DNA from: Sphingopyxis sp. MSC1_008
Lineage (GTDB): Bacteria > Pseudomonadota > Alphaproteobacteria > Sphingomonadales > Sphingomonadaceae
DNA: 64,000 bases
Reading direction: 5' to 3'
Assembly (NCBI RefSeq): GCF_023197165.1
Contig: NZ_JALPRD010000004.1
Coordinates: forward strand, 62,001-126,000
In this document: positions 1-10,346 of the stretch, one piece after another
How the letters are laid out: each line of letters starts with the position of its first letter
Position numbering within the stretch: the first letter of the stretch is position 1
Notes under the pieces: generated by a model
What the model was told of the DNA's origin: nothing
Database searches by the model: none
Seen by the model: the letters and a program-made list of their open reading frames with translations, nothing else
Made by a program: the position numbers and the translations under genes

Positions 1-978
1 GTCGAGCAACCCCATGCGGCGCTCATAATCCTTTTCGCCGACGCGCAGCGCCTGGTTCAGCATCCAGTTGGCGAGCTTGCCCTGTTTCTCGACCGATTTG
101 ATCATCCGTGCGCGGATCACCTCGAACAGCCGCGGCACGACGACCATGATCGTCGGGCGCGTCTCCTCGATGTTCGAGACGAGCTTTTCGAGCCCCTCGC
201 TGTAATAGATTTGCGCACCGACCATGATCGGCAGGAACTGCCCGCCCGAATGTTCATAGGCGTGGCTGAGCGGCAGGAACGACAGGAACACCTCCTCGTC
301 GCCGATGCCGAAGTCGTTGACGAGCACTTCGGCGGCGCCTGCGGCATTGTGCAGGATCGCGCCATGATGCTGCATCACCCCGCGCGGCGCGCCGCCGGTG
401 CCGCTGGTGTAGATGAGGCACGCGGTATCCTCGCGCTTCATCGCGGCGCCGCGCGCCCGCGTCTCCTCGACCCACGCCTCGCCGCCCTGCACCAGCGGCG
501 CCCAGTCGTGGACCGCAACCTCGCCCTGCTGGCCGATGCGGAGGCTCTCCATGCTGATCACGATATGCGCTTCGGAGCGCATCACCGCAGGCATCAGCGT
601 GCGCGCGAGCTTGGCGGTCGAGACGATCACCGCCTTTGCGCCACTGTTGTCGAGGATGTGCTGGTGGTCGCGTTCGGTGTTGGTCGTATAGGTCGGCACG
701 GTGATGCAGCCCGCGGCCATGATGCCGAGGTCGGCGATGCACCATTCGGGCCGGTTCTCGCTGACCAGAACCACCCGGTCGCCTTCCTTGAGGCCGAGTT
801 CGCGCAGGCTGTGCGCGAGCGCCGATACCTGATTGGCGACCTGCCGCCAACTCAGCGGATGCCAGGCGCGATCGGCCTTGCGCCACAGGAAGGGATCTTC
901 GCCGCCGCGCCCCGCACGGTCGAAGAACATCGCGACCAGACTCGAAAAATGGTCGAGATGGGGATTTTCAAGCTTCAT
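1..978 (-). CDS. Long-chain acyl-CoA synthetase / AMP-dependent ligase (3' part outside window)
   Basis: Activates fatty acids to acyl-CoA through an acyl-adenylate. Only the first 326 codons are present; the gene runs off the left edge on the minus strand. The start is ATG at 976-978. Around residue 188 is the adenylate-forming P-loop YTSGTGGAPRGV, close to the family signature YTSGTTGxPKG. Upstream of it is an N-terminal segment with SENRPEW and PTYTTNT, as in FadD15-type long-chain ligases. The downstream acyl-binding and hinge motifs lie outside the window, so substrate length cannot be judged. It is transcribed in the same direction as the gamma-glutamyltransferase behind it, with about 47 bp between them. 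Confidence 0.88.
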   Translation of the reverse strand, partial: MKLENPHLDHFSSLVAMFFDRAGRGGEDPFLWRKADRAWHPLSWRQVANQVSALAHSLRELGLKEGDRVVLVSENRPEWCIADLGIMAAGCITVPTYTTNTERDHQHILDNSGAKAVIVSTAKLARTLMPAVMRSEAHIVISMESLRIGQQGEVAVHDWAPLVQGGEAWVEETRARGAAMKREDTACLIYTSGTGGAPRGVMQHHGAILHNAAGAAEVLVNDFGIGDEEVFLSFLPLSHAYEHSGGQFLPIMVGAQIYYSEGLEKLVSNIEETRPTIMVVVPRLFEVIRARMIKSVEKQGKLANWMLNQALRVGEKDYERRMGLLD

Positions 979-1025
979 TCTGCCTCTCTCCAGGGAGATC
1001 TATTGCTTAGCTTTGTTATCGTTGA

Positions 1026-2717
1026 TCAATTCTGCGCCGGTGCCCCGTCGACCGACGAGCTGCCCGGGCCGCGCGGGTCGGCGGCGCCGCGCCAGCCTTC
1101 GGCGGTGCGCTCGACGGCGTTGAGCTTCGAGCCGAGGCTCGTCGCGGTGAAGCTGTAGCCGAAAGGTTTCATCTTCGCGGCGATCGCCTTGCCCGCCTCG
1201 TTATTCTCGATCAGCACGCCCTGCTGGCCGAAAAAGAGGTTCGGAAGCTCCATCGCCGTCTTGGCGTCGAGCCCCCAGTCAAGCACGCCGACGAGCACCT
1301 TCGTCACATGCATGATGATGCGCTTGCCGCCCGCCGAGCCGACCGCGAGCACGACCTTGCCGTCGGGGCCGTAGACGACCGTCGGCGACATCGAGGAGAG
1401 CGGACGCTTGCCGGCTTCGACACGGTTCGCCGTCGGCACGCCGCCCTCGGTCGGCGCGAGGTCGAAATCGGTAAGTTCGTTGTTGAGGAAATAGCCGTTC
1501 GCCATCAGCTGGCTGCCGAAGATGCTTTCGATCGTCGAGGTCATCGACACAAGATTGCCGTCCTTGTCGACGGTGACGAAATGCGTCGTCCCCTGCTCCT
1601 GCACAGGCGGCGCGGCGGCGCGCGGCTTGGCGCCCGGTGGGGTGCCGGGCTCGTATTTGCCTGCGGCGCCGTATGGCGAGATGAGCTGGCGGCGTTCGGC
1701 GAGATAGGTCTTGTCGAGCAGCCCTTTCACCGGAACGTCGACGAAATCGCCGTCGCCGAGATAGGCGGCGCGGTCGGCGTAAGAGAGCTGCATCGCTTCC
1801 GAGAGCAGATGCCAGCTCATCGGATTGTCCTTGCCCATCGCCTTCATGTCCCAGCCCTCGATCATGCCGAGGATGCCGAAGACGGTGGTCGCGCCCGACG
1901 ACGGCGGGCCCATGCCGCAGACCTTGTAGACGCGGTAAGTGGTGCAGACCGCGGGGCGCTCCTTCGCCTTATAGGCGGCGATGTCTTTGACCGTGAGCTG
2001 GCTCGGGTGGCGCGGCGCATTGGCGACGGCGTCGCTGATCGCCTTGGCGTTGGCGCCCGAATAAAAGGCTTCGGGACCGCGCGCCGCGATGTCGCGGAGC
2101 AGCTTGGCATAAGCGGGATTCTTGATGCGCGTGCCCACCGGCGCGGGCTTGCCGTCGACATAATAGATCGCCTTCGGAGCCGGAAATTCCTTCCACATCG
2201 GCTCGAACTGGACGAGCCAGTTGTTGAGCGCGGGAGTGACGAGGAAGCCTTCTTCGGCGAGCTTGATTGCGGGCTGGAACAGCGCCTTCCATTCGAGCTT
2301 CCCCCATTTCTTGTGCGCCATTTCCATCAGGCGCACATTGCCGGGGACGCCGACAGAGAGCCCGCCGGGAATAACATCCATATAGCCGCGTGCCTTGCCG
2401 TCGGCGCCGAGGAAGCGGTCGGGCTTGGCCGCGGCGGGCGCCATTTCGCGGCCGTCGATTGTCGAGATGCTGCCGTCCTTGGCATTGTGGTGAACCATGA
2501 AGCCGCCGCCGCCGATCCCGCTCGACTGCGGTTCGACCAAAGTGAGCACCGCGACCATCGCGATCGCCGCGTCGGCGGCGGTGCCGCCCTCATGCAAAAT
2601 CTCGCGCCCCGCCTCGGTCGCGCGCGGATCGGCGGACGAGGTGACGCCCTGCGCAAGCGCGGGCGACGAGACGGTGACGGAAAGAAGGGCGACGAGCGGG
2701 AGGAATCTTTTCAACAT
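1026..2717 (-). CDS. ggt: Gamma-glutamyltransferase, secreted precursor
   Basis: Cleaves and transfers the gamma-glutamyl group of glutathione in the periplasm; an Ntn-hydrolase matured by autocleavage. A longer frame opens at 2876, but the ATG at 2715-2717 begins a good signal peptide (MLKRFLPLVALLSVTVSSPALAQ would be cut after ALA). This gives 563 aa, the usual size. The autocleavage and nucleophile site is the first Thr of TTHFVTVDKDGN, Thr377 in this numbering. An early GIGGGGFMV and a late GSAGGKRI glycine motif also fit the family. The longer start would place basic, repeat-derived sequence before the signal peptide, so it was rejected. Confidence 0.93.
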   Translation of the reverse strand: MLKRFLPLVALLSVTVSSPALAQGVTSSADPRATEAGREILHEGGTAADAAIAMVAVLTLVEPQSSGIGGGGFMVHHNAKDGSISTIDGREMAPAAAKPDRFLGADGKARGYMDVIPGGLSVGVPGNVRLMEMAHKKWGKLEWKALFQPAIKLAEEGFLVTPALNNWLVQFEPMWKEFPAPKAIYYVDGKPAPVGTRIKNPAYAKLLRDIAARGPEAFYSGANAKAISDAVANAPRHPSQLTVKDIAAYKAKERPAVCTTYRVYKVCGMGPPSSGATTVFGILGMIEGWDMKAMGKDNPMSWHLLSEAMQLSYADRAAYLGDGDFVDVPVKGLLDKTYLAERRQLISPYGAAGKYEPGTPPGAKPRAAAPPVQEQGTTHFVTVDKDGNLVSMTSTIESIFGSQLMANGYFLNNELTDFDLAPTEGGVPTANRVEAGKRPLSSMSPTVVYGPDGKVVLAVGSAGGKRIIMHVTKVLVGVLDWGLDAKTAMELPNLFFGQQGVLIENNEAGKAIAAKMKPFGYSFTATSLGSKLNAVERTAEGWRGAADPRGPGSSSVDGAPAQN

Positions 2718-2764
2718 GAGCGCGACATTGGCGCGGAGGTAGAGGTAGCGCAACCCCAACCGCT

Positions 2765-2893
2765 CCTCCCTGTGCCGGAGGCATGGGGAGGCGGCAGCGC
2801 GAAGCGCTGACGGAGGGGCCAAGACGCGACGTCGCGGCCCCTCCACCACTCGCTTCGCGAGCGGTCCCCTTCCCATCGCTTCGCGACAGGGAG
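2765..2893. repeat. Palindromic intergenic repeat element
   Basis: A 129-bp element between ggt and pyrD with nested inverted repeats. The ends are CCTCCCTGT and ACAGGGAGG. Inside are GGAGGGGCC...GGCCCCTCC around an alternating CGCGACGTCGCG core and CGCTTCGCGAGCG. No reading frame is convincing. It resembles the dispersed REP-like elements common between sphingomonad genes. It is a different family from the other elements in this window. Confidence 0.6.
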
Positions 2894-2896
2894 GAT

Positions 2897-3967
2897 TTAT
2901 CCAGACGCCCCCACCGCGTCCGACACGCGCGCGAAACCGTCACGCGTCGCCAGCCTTTCGAGGCCGTGCGCGATCCGGCCCGCGAGGCCGGGGCCTTCAT
3001 AGACCATCGCCGAATAGATCTGGACGAGGCTGGCGCCGGCGCGGATGCGCTCCCACGCCTGTTCGGGCGAGGCGATCCCGCCCGCGGCGACGAGCGGGAG
3101 CTTGCCGCCGCTTGCACTGCGGAAATCCCGCACGCGTTGCAGCGCCAGTTCGGCGAGCGGCGCACCCGAGAGACCTCCGGCTTCGTTAGCGTAGCGCGAG
3201 GCGAGCGCGGGGCGCACGATCGTCGTGTTCGAGACGATGACGGCGGCGAGCCCCTTGTCGAACGCGACGGCGACGATGTCGTCGATGTCGGCGGGCTCGA
3301 GGTCGGGCGCGACCTTCAGGAACACCGGCTTTGCCGCGCCCGCGGGCTGCGCCGCGGCAACGCCGTCGAGCAAGGCTTCGAGCGCGCCCTTGTCCTGCAA
3401 GGCGCGGAGGCCGGGCGTGTTCGGCGAACTGATATTCACCGTCAGATAGTCGGCGAGCGGCGCCATCGCCACCGTGCCCTTCGCATAGTCGGCGATGCGG
3501 TCGGCGCTGTCCTTGTTCGCGCCGATGTTGATGCCGAGCGGCACCGGCAGGCTATAGCGGCGCAGGCATTGGATGCGTTCGGCCGCCTTTTCCTGCCCGC
3601 CATTGTTGAACCCCATGCGGTTGATCACCGCCTGATCCTCGACAAGGCGGAACAGGCGCGGGCGCGGATTGCCCTCCTGCGGCAGCGGGGTCAGCGTGCC
3701 GACCTCGACGAAACCGAAGCCGAAATGCGGCATCACATGCGCGACGCGCGCATCCTTGTCGAAGCCGGGCGCGAGGCCGACGGGGTTCGGGAATGTGAGC
3801 CCCGCGAGTTCGGTCGCGAGCGCCGGGCTGGTCAGCGCATGCCGCGCGCGCGGCAGCGGCTGGAGCGCACTGAGCGTGAGGTTATGCGCCGCCTCGCCAT
3901 CGGTGGCGTGGACGATCGGGCGAACGAGCGCATAGGCGCTATCGGTGAGCGAGGCGAAGAGCGACAT
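2897..3967 (-). CDS. pyrD: Dihydroorotate dehydrogenase (quinone), class 2
   Basis: Oxidises dihydroorotate to orotate in pyrimidine synthesis and passes electrons through FMN to membrane quinone. At 356 aa it has class-2 length. The N-terminal amphipathic membrane-docking segment is followed by LTFPNPVGLAPGFDKD, the FMN-contact stretch INRMGFNNGG, NISSPNTPG and, near the C-terminus, VAAGGIASPEQA and QIYSAMVYEGPG. The start chosen is ATG 3965-3967 (MSLFASL); a second ATG 12 bp upstream is possible. The gene stands alone on the minus strand, divergent from the DUF885 lipoprotein. Confidence 0.95.
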   Translation of the reverse strand: MSLFASLTDSAYALVRPIVHATDGEAAHNLTLSALQPLPRARHALTSPALATELAGLTFPNPVGLAPGFDKDARVAHVMPHFGFGFVEVGTLTPLPQEGNPRPRLFRLVEDQAVINRMGFNNGGQEKAAERIQCLRRYSLPVPLGINIGANKDSADRIADYAKGTVAMAPLADYLTVNISSPNTPGLRALQDKGALEALLDGVAAAQPAGAAKPVFLKVAPDLEPADIDDIVAVAFDKGLAAVIVSNTTIVRPALASRYANEAGGLSGAPLAELALQRVRDFRSASGGKLPLVAAGGIASPEQAWERIRAGASLVQIYSAMVYEGPGLAGRIAHGLERLATRDGFARVSDAVGASG

Positions 3968-4049
3968 GGCGCATGCCATTGCGCCGAGCCGGGGCCTATG
4001 GCAAGCCCCGCCCCATCAACAAAGTCATCGGAAAAACCGGGAGAAATTC

Positions 4050-5870
4050 GTGTCGCACCTTCGCATCATCGCTCGCCTGTCCACCGGGCTCGCCCTGCTC
4101 GCCGTCGCGGGCTGCGCTCCCGCCGCGGTGCAGGAAGCGCCCGCCACCATAGCCGCGACGCCCGCCGCCGAAGCCGCCCCCGCCGGCGCGAACCTCGCGC
4201 AATTCTTTGAGAATTATGACGCGGCGCAGCTCTCGCTTTCGCCGCAGGGCAAGGCGTATCGCGGCATTCGCGATGCCGATTATGGCAAGTGGAACGACGT
4301 CAGCGACGAAGCCGCGGTCGCGAGCCAGAAGCTGCAGCAGGCGACCGCCGAAGCGATGCGCGGCAGCTTCGATCCCAAGACGATGCCCGCCGACGATGCG
4401 CTGTCGTTCGAGCTGTTCAACGCGCAGGCCGCGCGCGCCGCGCGCCTGTTTCCTTACCGCAATCATGGCTATGTCTTCGACCAGATGAACGGCGCGCAGA
4501 GCCAGCTTCCCGCCTTCCTGATCAACATCCACCGCGTGGCGGACGTCGCCGAGGCCGAAGCCTATGTTTCGCGCATCCGCGGCCTCGGTCCCATACTCGA
4601 CGCGCTGTCGGCGCAATCGGCCGAGCGCGCGAAGAAGGGCATCCAGCCGCCGAAGTGGGTCTATGCCTACCTCATCTCCGACATCGGCAATTTGCAGAAG
4701 CCCGACAATGCAGTGGTCGAAGACATCACCGCGAAGGTCGGCAAGCTGGCCATCGCCGATGCCGAAAAGGCGCGGCTGATCGCGGCTGCCAAGACGGCGT
4801 GGAGCGAAAGCGCGGGCCCCGCCTACGGCCGCCTGCTCGCCGAAATGAAGCGCCAGCAGGCGAGCGCGCCGACGCAGGACGGCGTGTGGCGCCTGCCCGA
4901 CGGCAAAGCCTATTATGAAGCGCTGCTCGCCAATTACACGACGACCGACATGACCGCGACCCAGATCCACGACCTTGGCCTGTCCGAAGTCGCGCGCATC
5001 CATGGCGAGATGAAAAAGATCATGGCGCAGGTCGGCTTCAAGGGCACGCTGCAGCAATTCTTCGCGCATCTGCGCACGAGCCCGCAATATTATTATACGA
5101 CCCGCGAAGCCTATCTCGCCGACGTCGACACCAAGGTGAAGGCGATGGAGGCGCGGCTGCCCGCTTTCTTCAACACGCTGCCCAAGGCGCATCTGCAGGT
5201 GAAGGCGGTCGAGGCGTTCCGCGAGAAATCGGCGGGCAAGGCTTTTTACCAGTCGCCCTCGCCCGACGGGTCGCGGCCGGGCACTTACTATGTGAACCTT
5301 TATGACCTCCGCGACATGTCGAAGACCGAGCTCGAGGCGCTCGCCTATCATGAGGGCGTCCCGGGGCATCATTTGCAGCGCGCGGTGCAGACCGAGCTGA
5401 CCGGGCTGCCGCCCTTCCGCCGCTTCGGCGGCTTCACCGCCTATACCGAGGGCTGGGGCCTCTATACCGAAGAACTCGCCAAGGACATGGGCTTCTACAC
5501 CGATCCCTACAGCGATTTCGGGCGGCTCGGCATGGAACTGTGGCGCGCGTGCCGCCTCGTCGTCGACACCGGCATCCACGACAAAAGGTGGAGCCGCGAG
5601 CAGGCGATCCAGTATCTCAAGGACAATACGCCCAATCCGCAGGGCGACATCGAAAAGGCGATCGAACGCTATATCGTCTATCCGGGGCAGGCGACCGCCT
5701 ACCTCATCGGCAAGCTCAAGATCATGGAACTTCGCGGCCGCGCGCAGGCGGCGCTGGGCGACAAGTTCGATTTCCGGACCTTCCACGATGTCGTGCTCGA
5801 ATCGGGCCCGGTGCCGCTCGATGTGCTCGAACGGCGCGTCGATGGGTGGATCGCGGCGCAGAAGGGTTAA
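4050..5870 (+). CDS. DUF885 family lipoprotein, probable zinc metallopeptidase-like
   Basis: A 606-aa protein of the DUF885 family, widespread in sphingomonads and xanthomonads, with no firmly known substrate. The start is GTG 4050, preceded by CCGGGAGA at good spacing. Longer ATG starts would overlap pyrD and precede the signal sequence. The mature lipoprotein would begin at Cys22 (lipobox VAGC), followed by an Ala/Pro-rich linker. The putative metal site is YHEGVPGHHLQ at about residues 435-445, with a downstream Glu in YTEGWGLYTEEL, the arrangement of zinc peptidase-like DUF885 proteins. It is probably attached to the outer or inner membrane facing the periplasm. The peptidase role is inferred from the motif only. 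Confidence 0.85.
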   Translation: MSHLRIIARLSTGLALLAVAGCAPAAVQEAPATIAATPAAEAAPAGANLAQFFENYDAAQLSLSPQGKAYRGIRDADYGKWNDVSDEAAVASQKLQQATAEAMRGSFDPKTMPADDALSFELFNAQAARAARLFPYRNHGYVFDQMNGAQSQLPAFLINIHRVADVAEAEAYVSRIRGLGPILDALSAQSAERAKKGIQPPKWVYAYLISDIGNLQKPDNAVVEDITAKVGKLAIADAEKARLIAAAKTAWSESAGPAYGRLLAEMKRQQASAPTQDGVWRLPDGKAYYEALLANYTTTDMTATQIHDLGLSEVARIHGEMKKIMAQVGFKGTLQQFFAHLRTSPQYYYTTREAYLADVDTKVKAMEARLPAFFNTLPKAHLQVKAVEAFREKSAGKAFYQSPSPDGSRPGTYYVNLYDLRDMSKTELEALAYHEGVPGHHLQRAVQTELTGLPPFRRFGGFTAYTEGWGLYTEELAKDMGFYTDPYSDFGRLGMELWRACRLVVDTGIHDKRWSREQAIQYLKDNTPNPQGDIEKAIERYIVYPGQATAYLIGKLKIMELRGRAQAALGDKFDFRTFHDVVLESGPVPLDVLERRVDGWIAAQKG

Positions 5871-5889
5871 GAAAATTGACGATTGGCGC

Positions 5890-5918
5890 TTGACGCGCCG
5901 GGCCGAAACGCAAATGAT
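5890..5918 (+). promoter_or_regulatory. Probable sigma70-type promoter of the AraC gene
   Basis: TTGACG at 5890-5895 and AATGAT at 5913-5918 are separated by 17 bp, about 55 bp upstream of the AraC-family start codon. It is the best -35/-10 pair in the 100-bp gap after the DUF885 gene. No operator symmetry was noticed. Confidence 0.4.
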
Positions 5919-5971
5919 TTGATCCAGAAAAATAAGGCAGCCGGGTCACGGGTGCCAAAGGTCTGGGTCTC

Positions 5972-6859
5972 ATGTCGGATGTTTCTTCCTCGCCTGGGGG
6001 CGTGGACGGCAGCGCGCCGTTCGAACTACATTATTTCCCGCCCGATCCCGATCTGGCGGAGATGGTGTCGAGCTTTTATTTCGCGCGCGTCAACATGCCG
6101 CGTTTCGACGAATATGAGCGCGCCGACCGCCCGCAGTTCCGCTTCGTCACCGCCGCCGACGGCGAATATGTCTTCGCCGACGATCACCGCGCGCCGGTCT
6201 GCCGGGCCAATATCGTCGGACCGACGAGCGGGCGGGTGCGCGCGATCAGCAATTGCCCGACGCAAATGTTCGGATTCGGCATGCTGCCCGCGGGCTGGGC
6301 GGCGTTGATGGGCGCCGATGCCGACAAGCTGACCGACCGCGCGATGAACGCCGCCGACCTGTTCGGCCCATGGATCGACGAGGTCGCGACCGCGCTGGAA
6401 AGTGCCGCCAGCGTCGAGGAAAAGCTGGTCATCGGCAATAATTTCGCGCGCGAGGTGCTGACGCGGGGCGAGACCGCGCCGATGTGGTTCATCCGCACCG
6501 TCGATGGATGGCTCACCGAATCGCCCTCGCCGCAGGTTCCCGAACTGGTTGAGGCGACGGGCATGTCGATCCGCTCGGTCGAGCGCATGACCAAACATTA
6601 TTACGGGCTGTCGCCGCGCATGCTCGCGCGCAAATATCGCGCGGTGCGCGCCGCGTCGGCGCTGGCGCGCGGCGAAGGGCTCGACGCCGCGCAGCTCGGC
6701 GACGCCTTTTACGACCAGTCGCACCTGATCCGCGAGATCAAGCGCTTCGCCGGCGCGACCCCCGGCCAGCTCGGCAAGCCGACCAGCTATACCGAGGCGA
6801 CGACGAAGGGCCGCAAACAGCTCGCCGGCCGGGTCAGCCCACTCGTTTCGGAAACCTAG
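5972..6859 (+). CDS. AraC-family transcriptional regulator
   Basis: A 295-aa regulator. Residues 1-150 form a ligand or oligomerisation domain (FELHYFPPDPDLAEMVSSFY) like those of other sphingomonad AraC proteins. The C-terminal third carries the AraC DNA-binding unit: first helix-turn-helix around VPELVEATGMSIRSVERM and second around DAAQLGDAFYDQSHLIRE, followed by the FAGATPGQL closing helix. It has its own promoter upstream. Neither neighbour suggests a regulon: a DUF885 lipoprotein lies upstream and the suf block downstream. Confidence 0.85.
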   Translation: MSDVSSSPGGVDGSAPFELHYFPPDPDLAEMVSSFYFARVNMPRFDEYERADRPQFRFVTAADGEYVFADDHRAPVCRANIVGPTSGRVRAISNCPTQMFGFGMLPAGWAALMGADADKLTDRAMNAADLFGPWIDEVATALESAASVEEKLVIGNNFAREVLTRGETAPMWFIRTVDGWLTESPSPQVPELVEATGMSIRSVERMTKHYYGLSPRMLARKYRAVRAASALARGEGLDAAQLGDAFYDQSHLIREIKRFAGATPGQLGKPTSYTEATTKGRKQLAGRVSPLVSET

Positions 6860-6955
6860 GGTCCGTACTGCCCCCGCCCCACGTTAACCTTCAAAATCAT
6901 CTGTCCCGTCGTTTTGGCGTTTTCATCCAATCGCGAATCAGCGCGCGGGCATAAT

Positions 6956-7051
6956 CCCCCGTTGCGACCCAGAAGAGCTCATCCTCTGACGAGGACTTGA
7001 GACCTTCATCTTGGCACTCATTTGGCTTTGGCCGGATGGGTGCCTTTTTTT
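6956..7051 (+). ncRNA. Candidate small RNA ending in a strong terminator
   Basis: Inside the 301-bp gap between the AraC gene and the suf regulator there is a -10-like CATAAT at 6950-6955. After it come a small hairpin CCTC-TGAC-GAGG (about 6983-6994) and a strong intrinsic terminator (7013-7051). This outlines a transcript of about 90 nt on the plus strand. No -35 could be fixed, and AraC mRNA read-through is the alternative. The reverse strand has no matching T-run. No known RNA family was recognised. Confidence 0.33.
7013..7051 (+). terminator. Intrinsic terminator upstream of the suf promoter
   Basis: GGCACTCAT (7013-7021) pairs with ATGGGTGCC (7036-7044) over nine positions, with one G-U, around a loop that holds a further GGC/GCC stem. 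Seven T follow (7045-7051). It insulates the suf operon from AraC transcription and would end the candidate small RNA. Confidence 0.75.
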
Positions 7052-7077
7052 CTTGGCGCCCAAATAGCGCCCGTTGG

Positions 7078-7106
7078 TTGCGCCGCACCAAAGCCTCGCC
7101 TATATA
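7078..7106 (+). promoter_or_regulatory. suf operon promoter
   Basis: TTGCGC (7078-7083) and TATATA (7101-7106) are spaced by exactly 17 bp, 55 bp before the regulator ATG. The palindrome at 7110-7124 sits directly after the -10, at the expected transcription start. Confidence 0.6.
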
Positions 7107-7109
7107 AGT

Positions 7110-7124
7110 GGAGTAATTTACTCC
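7110..7124. promoter_or_regulatory. Palindromic operator, probable Rrf2/IscR-type site
   Basis: GGAGTAATTTACTCC is a perfect 15-bp palindrome (GGAGTAA-T-TTACTCC) immediately 3' of the -10 of the suf promoter. Since the first gene of the operon is an Fe-S-binding Rrf2 regulator, autorepression at this site is the likely function. The assignment is inferred from position and symmetry. Confidence 0.6.
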
Positions 7125-7160
7125 AGTTAAGAATCGTTCGCAACTGCGACGGAAAAGAAC

Positions 7161-7643
7161 ATGCGCCTGTCGAACCTTGCCGATTATGCCGTGGTGCTGA
7201 TGAGCGCCGCCGCCCGCCAGTGCGGGTCGGTGCCGATTCACGCCGGCATGCTCGCCGAGCAGACGGGCATCCCGGGACCGACGGCGCAGAAGCTGGTGAG
7301 CCAGCTCGCACGCGCCGGGCTGCTCGTCGCGTCGCGCGGCAGCGGCGGCGGGGTGCGGCTCGCGCGGCCCGCGGCGGCGATCAACGTCGCCGAGATCATC
7401 GAAGCGGTCGAAGGACCGATCGCGCTGACCAGCTGCGTTGCCGAGGGGCGGCACGATTGCTCGCTCGAGGGCAGCTGCAAGGTGCAGCCGCACTGGGGCG
7501 TCGTGAACGGCGCGGTGCGCGGCGCGCTGGCTGAGATTAGTTTGGCGACGCTATCCGTCGCTCCTGCGAAGGCTGGGGCCGCTGTAAATACAGCACAGCC
7601 CTTGCCGACAACGGCCCCCGCCTTCGCGGGGGCGACGAGTTAG
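7161..7643 (+). CDS. Rrf2-family Fe-S cluster regulator of the suf operon
   Basis: First gene of the suf operon and probably its iron-sulfur-sensing repressor. An N-terminal winged helix (residues 1-70, [14 protein letters not shown] and [13 protein letters not shown]) is followed by three cysteines, Cys92, Cys100 and Cys106. The spacing resembles IscR (92, 98, 104), so cluster binding is likely. The natural domain seems to end near residue 130. Residues 132-160 ([17 protein letters not shown]...) are encoded by a palindromic intergenic repeat (7556-7638) that has supplied the stop codon. sufB begins 4 bp after the stop. Confidence 0.9.
   Translation: MRLSNLADYAVVLMSAAARQCGSVPIHAGMLAEQTGIPGPTAQKLVSQLARAGLLVASRGSGGGVRLARPAAAINVAEIIEAVEGPIALTSCVAEGRHDCSLEGSCKVQPHWGVVNGAVRGALAEISLATLSVAPAKAGAAVNTAQPLPTTAPAFAGATS
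7556..7638. repeat. Palindromic repeat lying inside the 3' end of the suf regulator gene
   Basis: CGTCGCTCCTGCGAAGGCTGG... at the left is mirrored by CCCCCGCCTTCGCGGGGGCGACG at the right. It is the same 'gcgaaggcgggg' family as the element at 19996-20074. Here it is read in frame as the last ~29 codons of the regulator and leaves only 9 bp before the sufB ATG. Confidence 0.7.
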
Positions 7644-7647
7644 AGAT

Positions 7648-9131
<1,484 letters not shown>

Positions 9132-9135
<4 letters not shown>

Positions 9136-9485
9136 ACCGGATTTTGGCAACGGGCCTTTTTCTGGGCGCGACACTACTCTCCGGGGCGGTTCATGCTCAG
9201 ACTGCGCAGGCCAATGCGATGATGCTGGCGCAGGCCTCCGACCGCTGCATGACGACTTACGCCGTCCGCATGACCAAGACCGACGCAGCCGACGATGCGA
9301 TTTTTGCCGCGGCGACTGAGGGCTGCAAGGACCTGAAGTCCCAGCTCTTCGGCGCGATCGACAAGGAATATCCTGCCGATCAGGCGAGCGGCCTGAAATC
9401 GCAGCTCGACGCGGCGGAAAAGCCGAACTTCATGAAATTATTGCAGAAGATACGTACCGACCGCCAGCAACGCGGCGGAAACTGA
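9132..9485 (+). CDS. Small periplasmic protein of unknown function within the suf operon
   Basis: 117 aa, not recognised as a named family. Residues 1-22 form a classical signal peptide ending in AHA/Q. The mature part is mostly helical, with two cysteines about 26 residues apart (DRCMTTY and EGCKDLK) that could form a disulfide in the periplasm. It starts in a 4-bp ATGA overlap with the sufB stop and ends 11 bp before sufC, so it is clearly cotranscribed. A secreted protein inside an operon for a cytosolic machine is unexpected, and no role in cluster assembly can be claimed from the sequence. Confidence 0.75.
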
Positions 9486-9496
9486 ACGGACTACAA

Positions 9497-10240
<744 letters not shown>

Positions 10241-10263
10241 TGAGCGCGCATTTTTCCTTCCTT

Positions 10264-10328
10264 CGTCATGCCGGACTTGATCCGGCATCCATGACCGCGC
10301 GGACCCCGGATCAAGTCCGGGGTGACGA
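10264..10328. repeat. Palindromic repeat between sufC and sufD
   Basis: CGTCATGCCGGACTTGATCC at the left mirrors GGATCAAGTCCGGGGTGACG at the right, about 65 bp in all. It is the 'gacttgatccgg' family also seen at 19898-19973 and 44504-44577. It lies within the operon, so it would be transcribed as a long mRNA hairpin between sufC and sufD, possibly affecting relative expression. Confidence 0.8.
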
Positions 10329-10346
10329 AGTGTGGGAGATCGCGGC

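Noticed and set aside
6897..7100. Minus-strand frame ending in ELFWVATGDYARALIRDWM in the AraC-suf gap
   Set aside because: The peptide looks protein-like, but no start codon lies near it; the only starts are inside the suf promoter region and without a ribosome site. Could be a decayed or antisense remnant; conservation search would decide.
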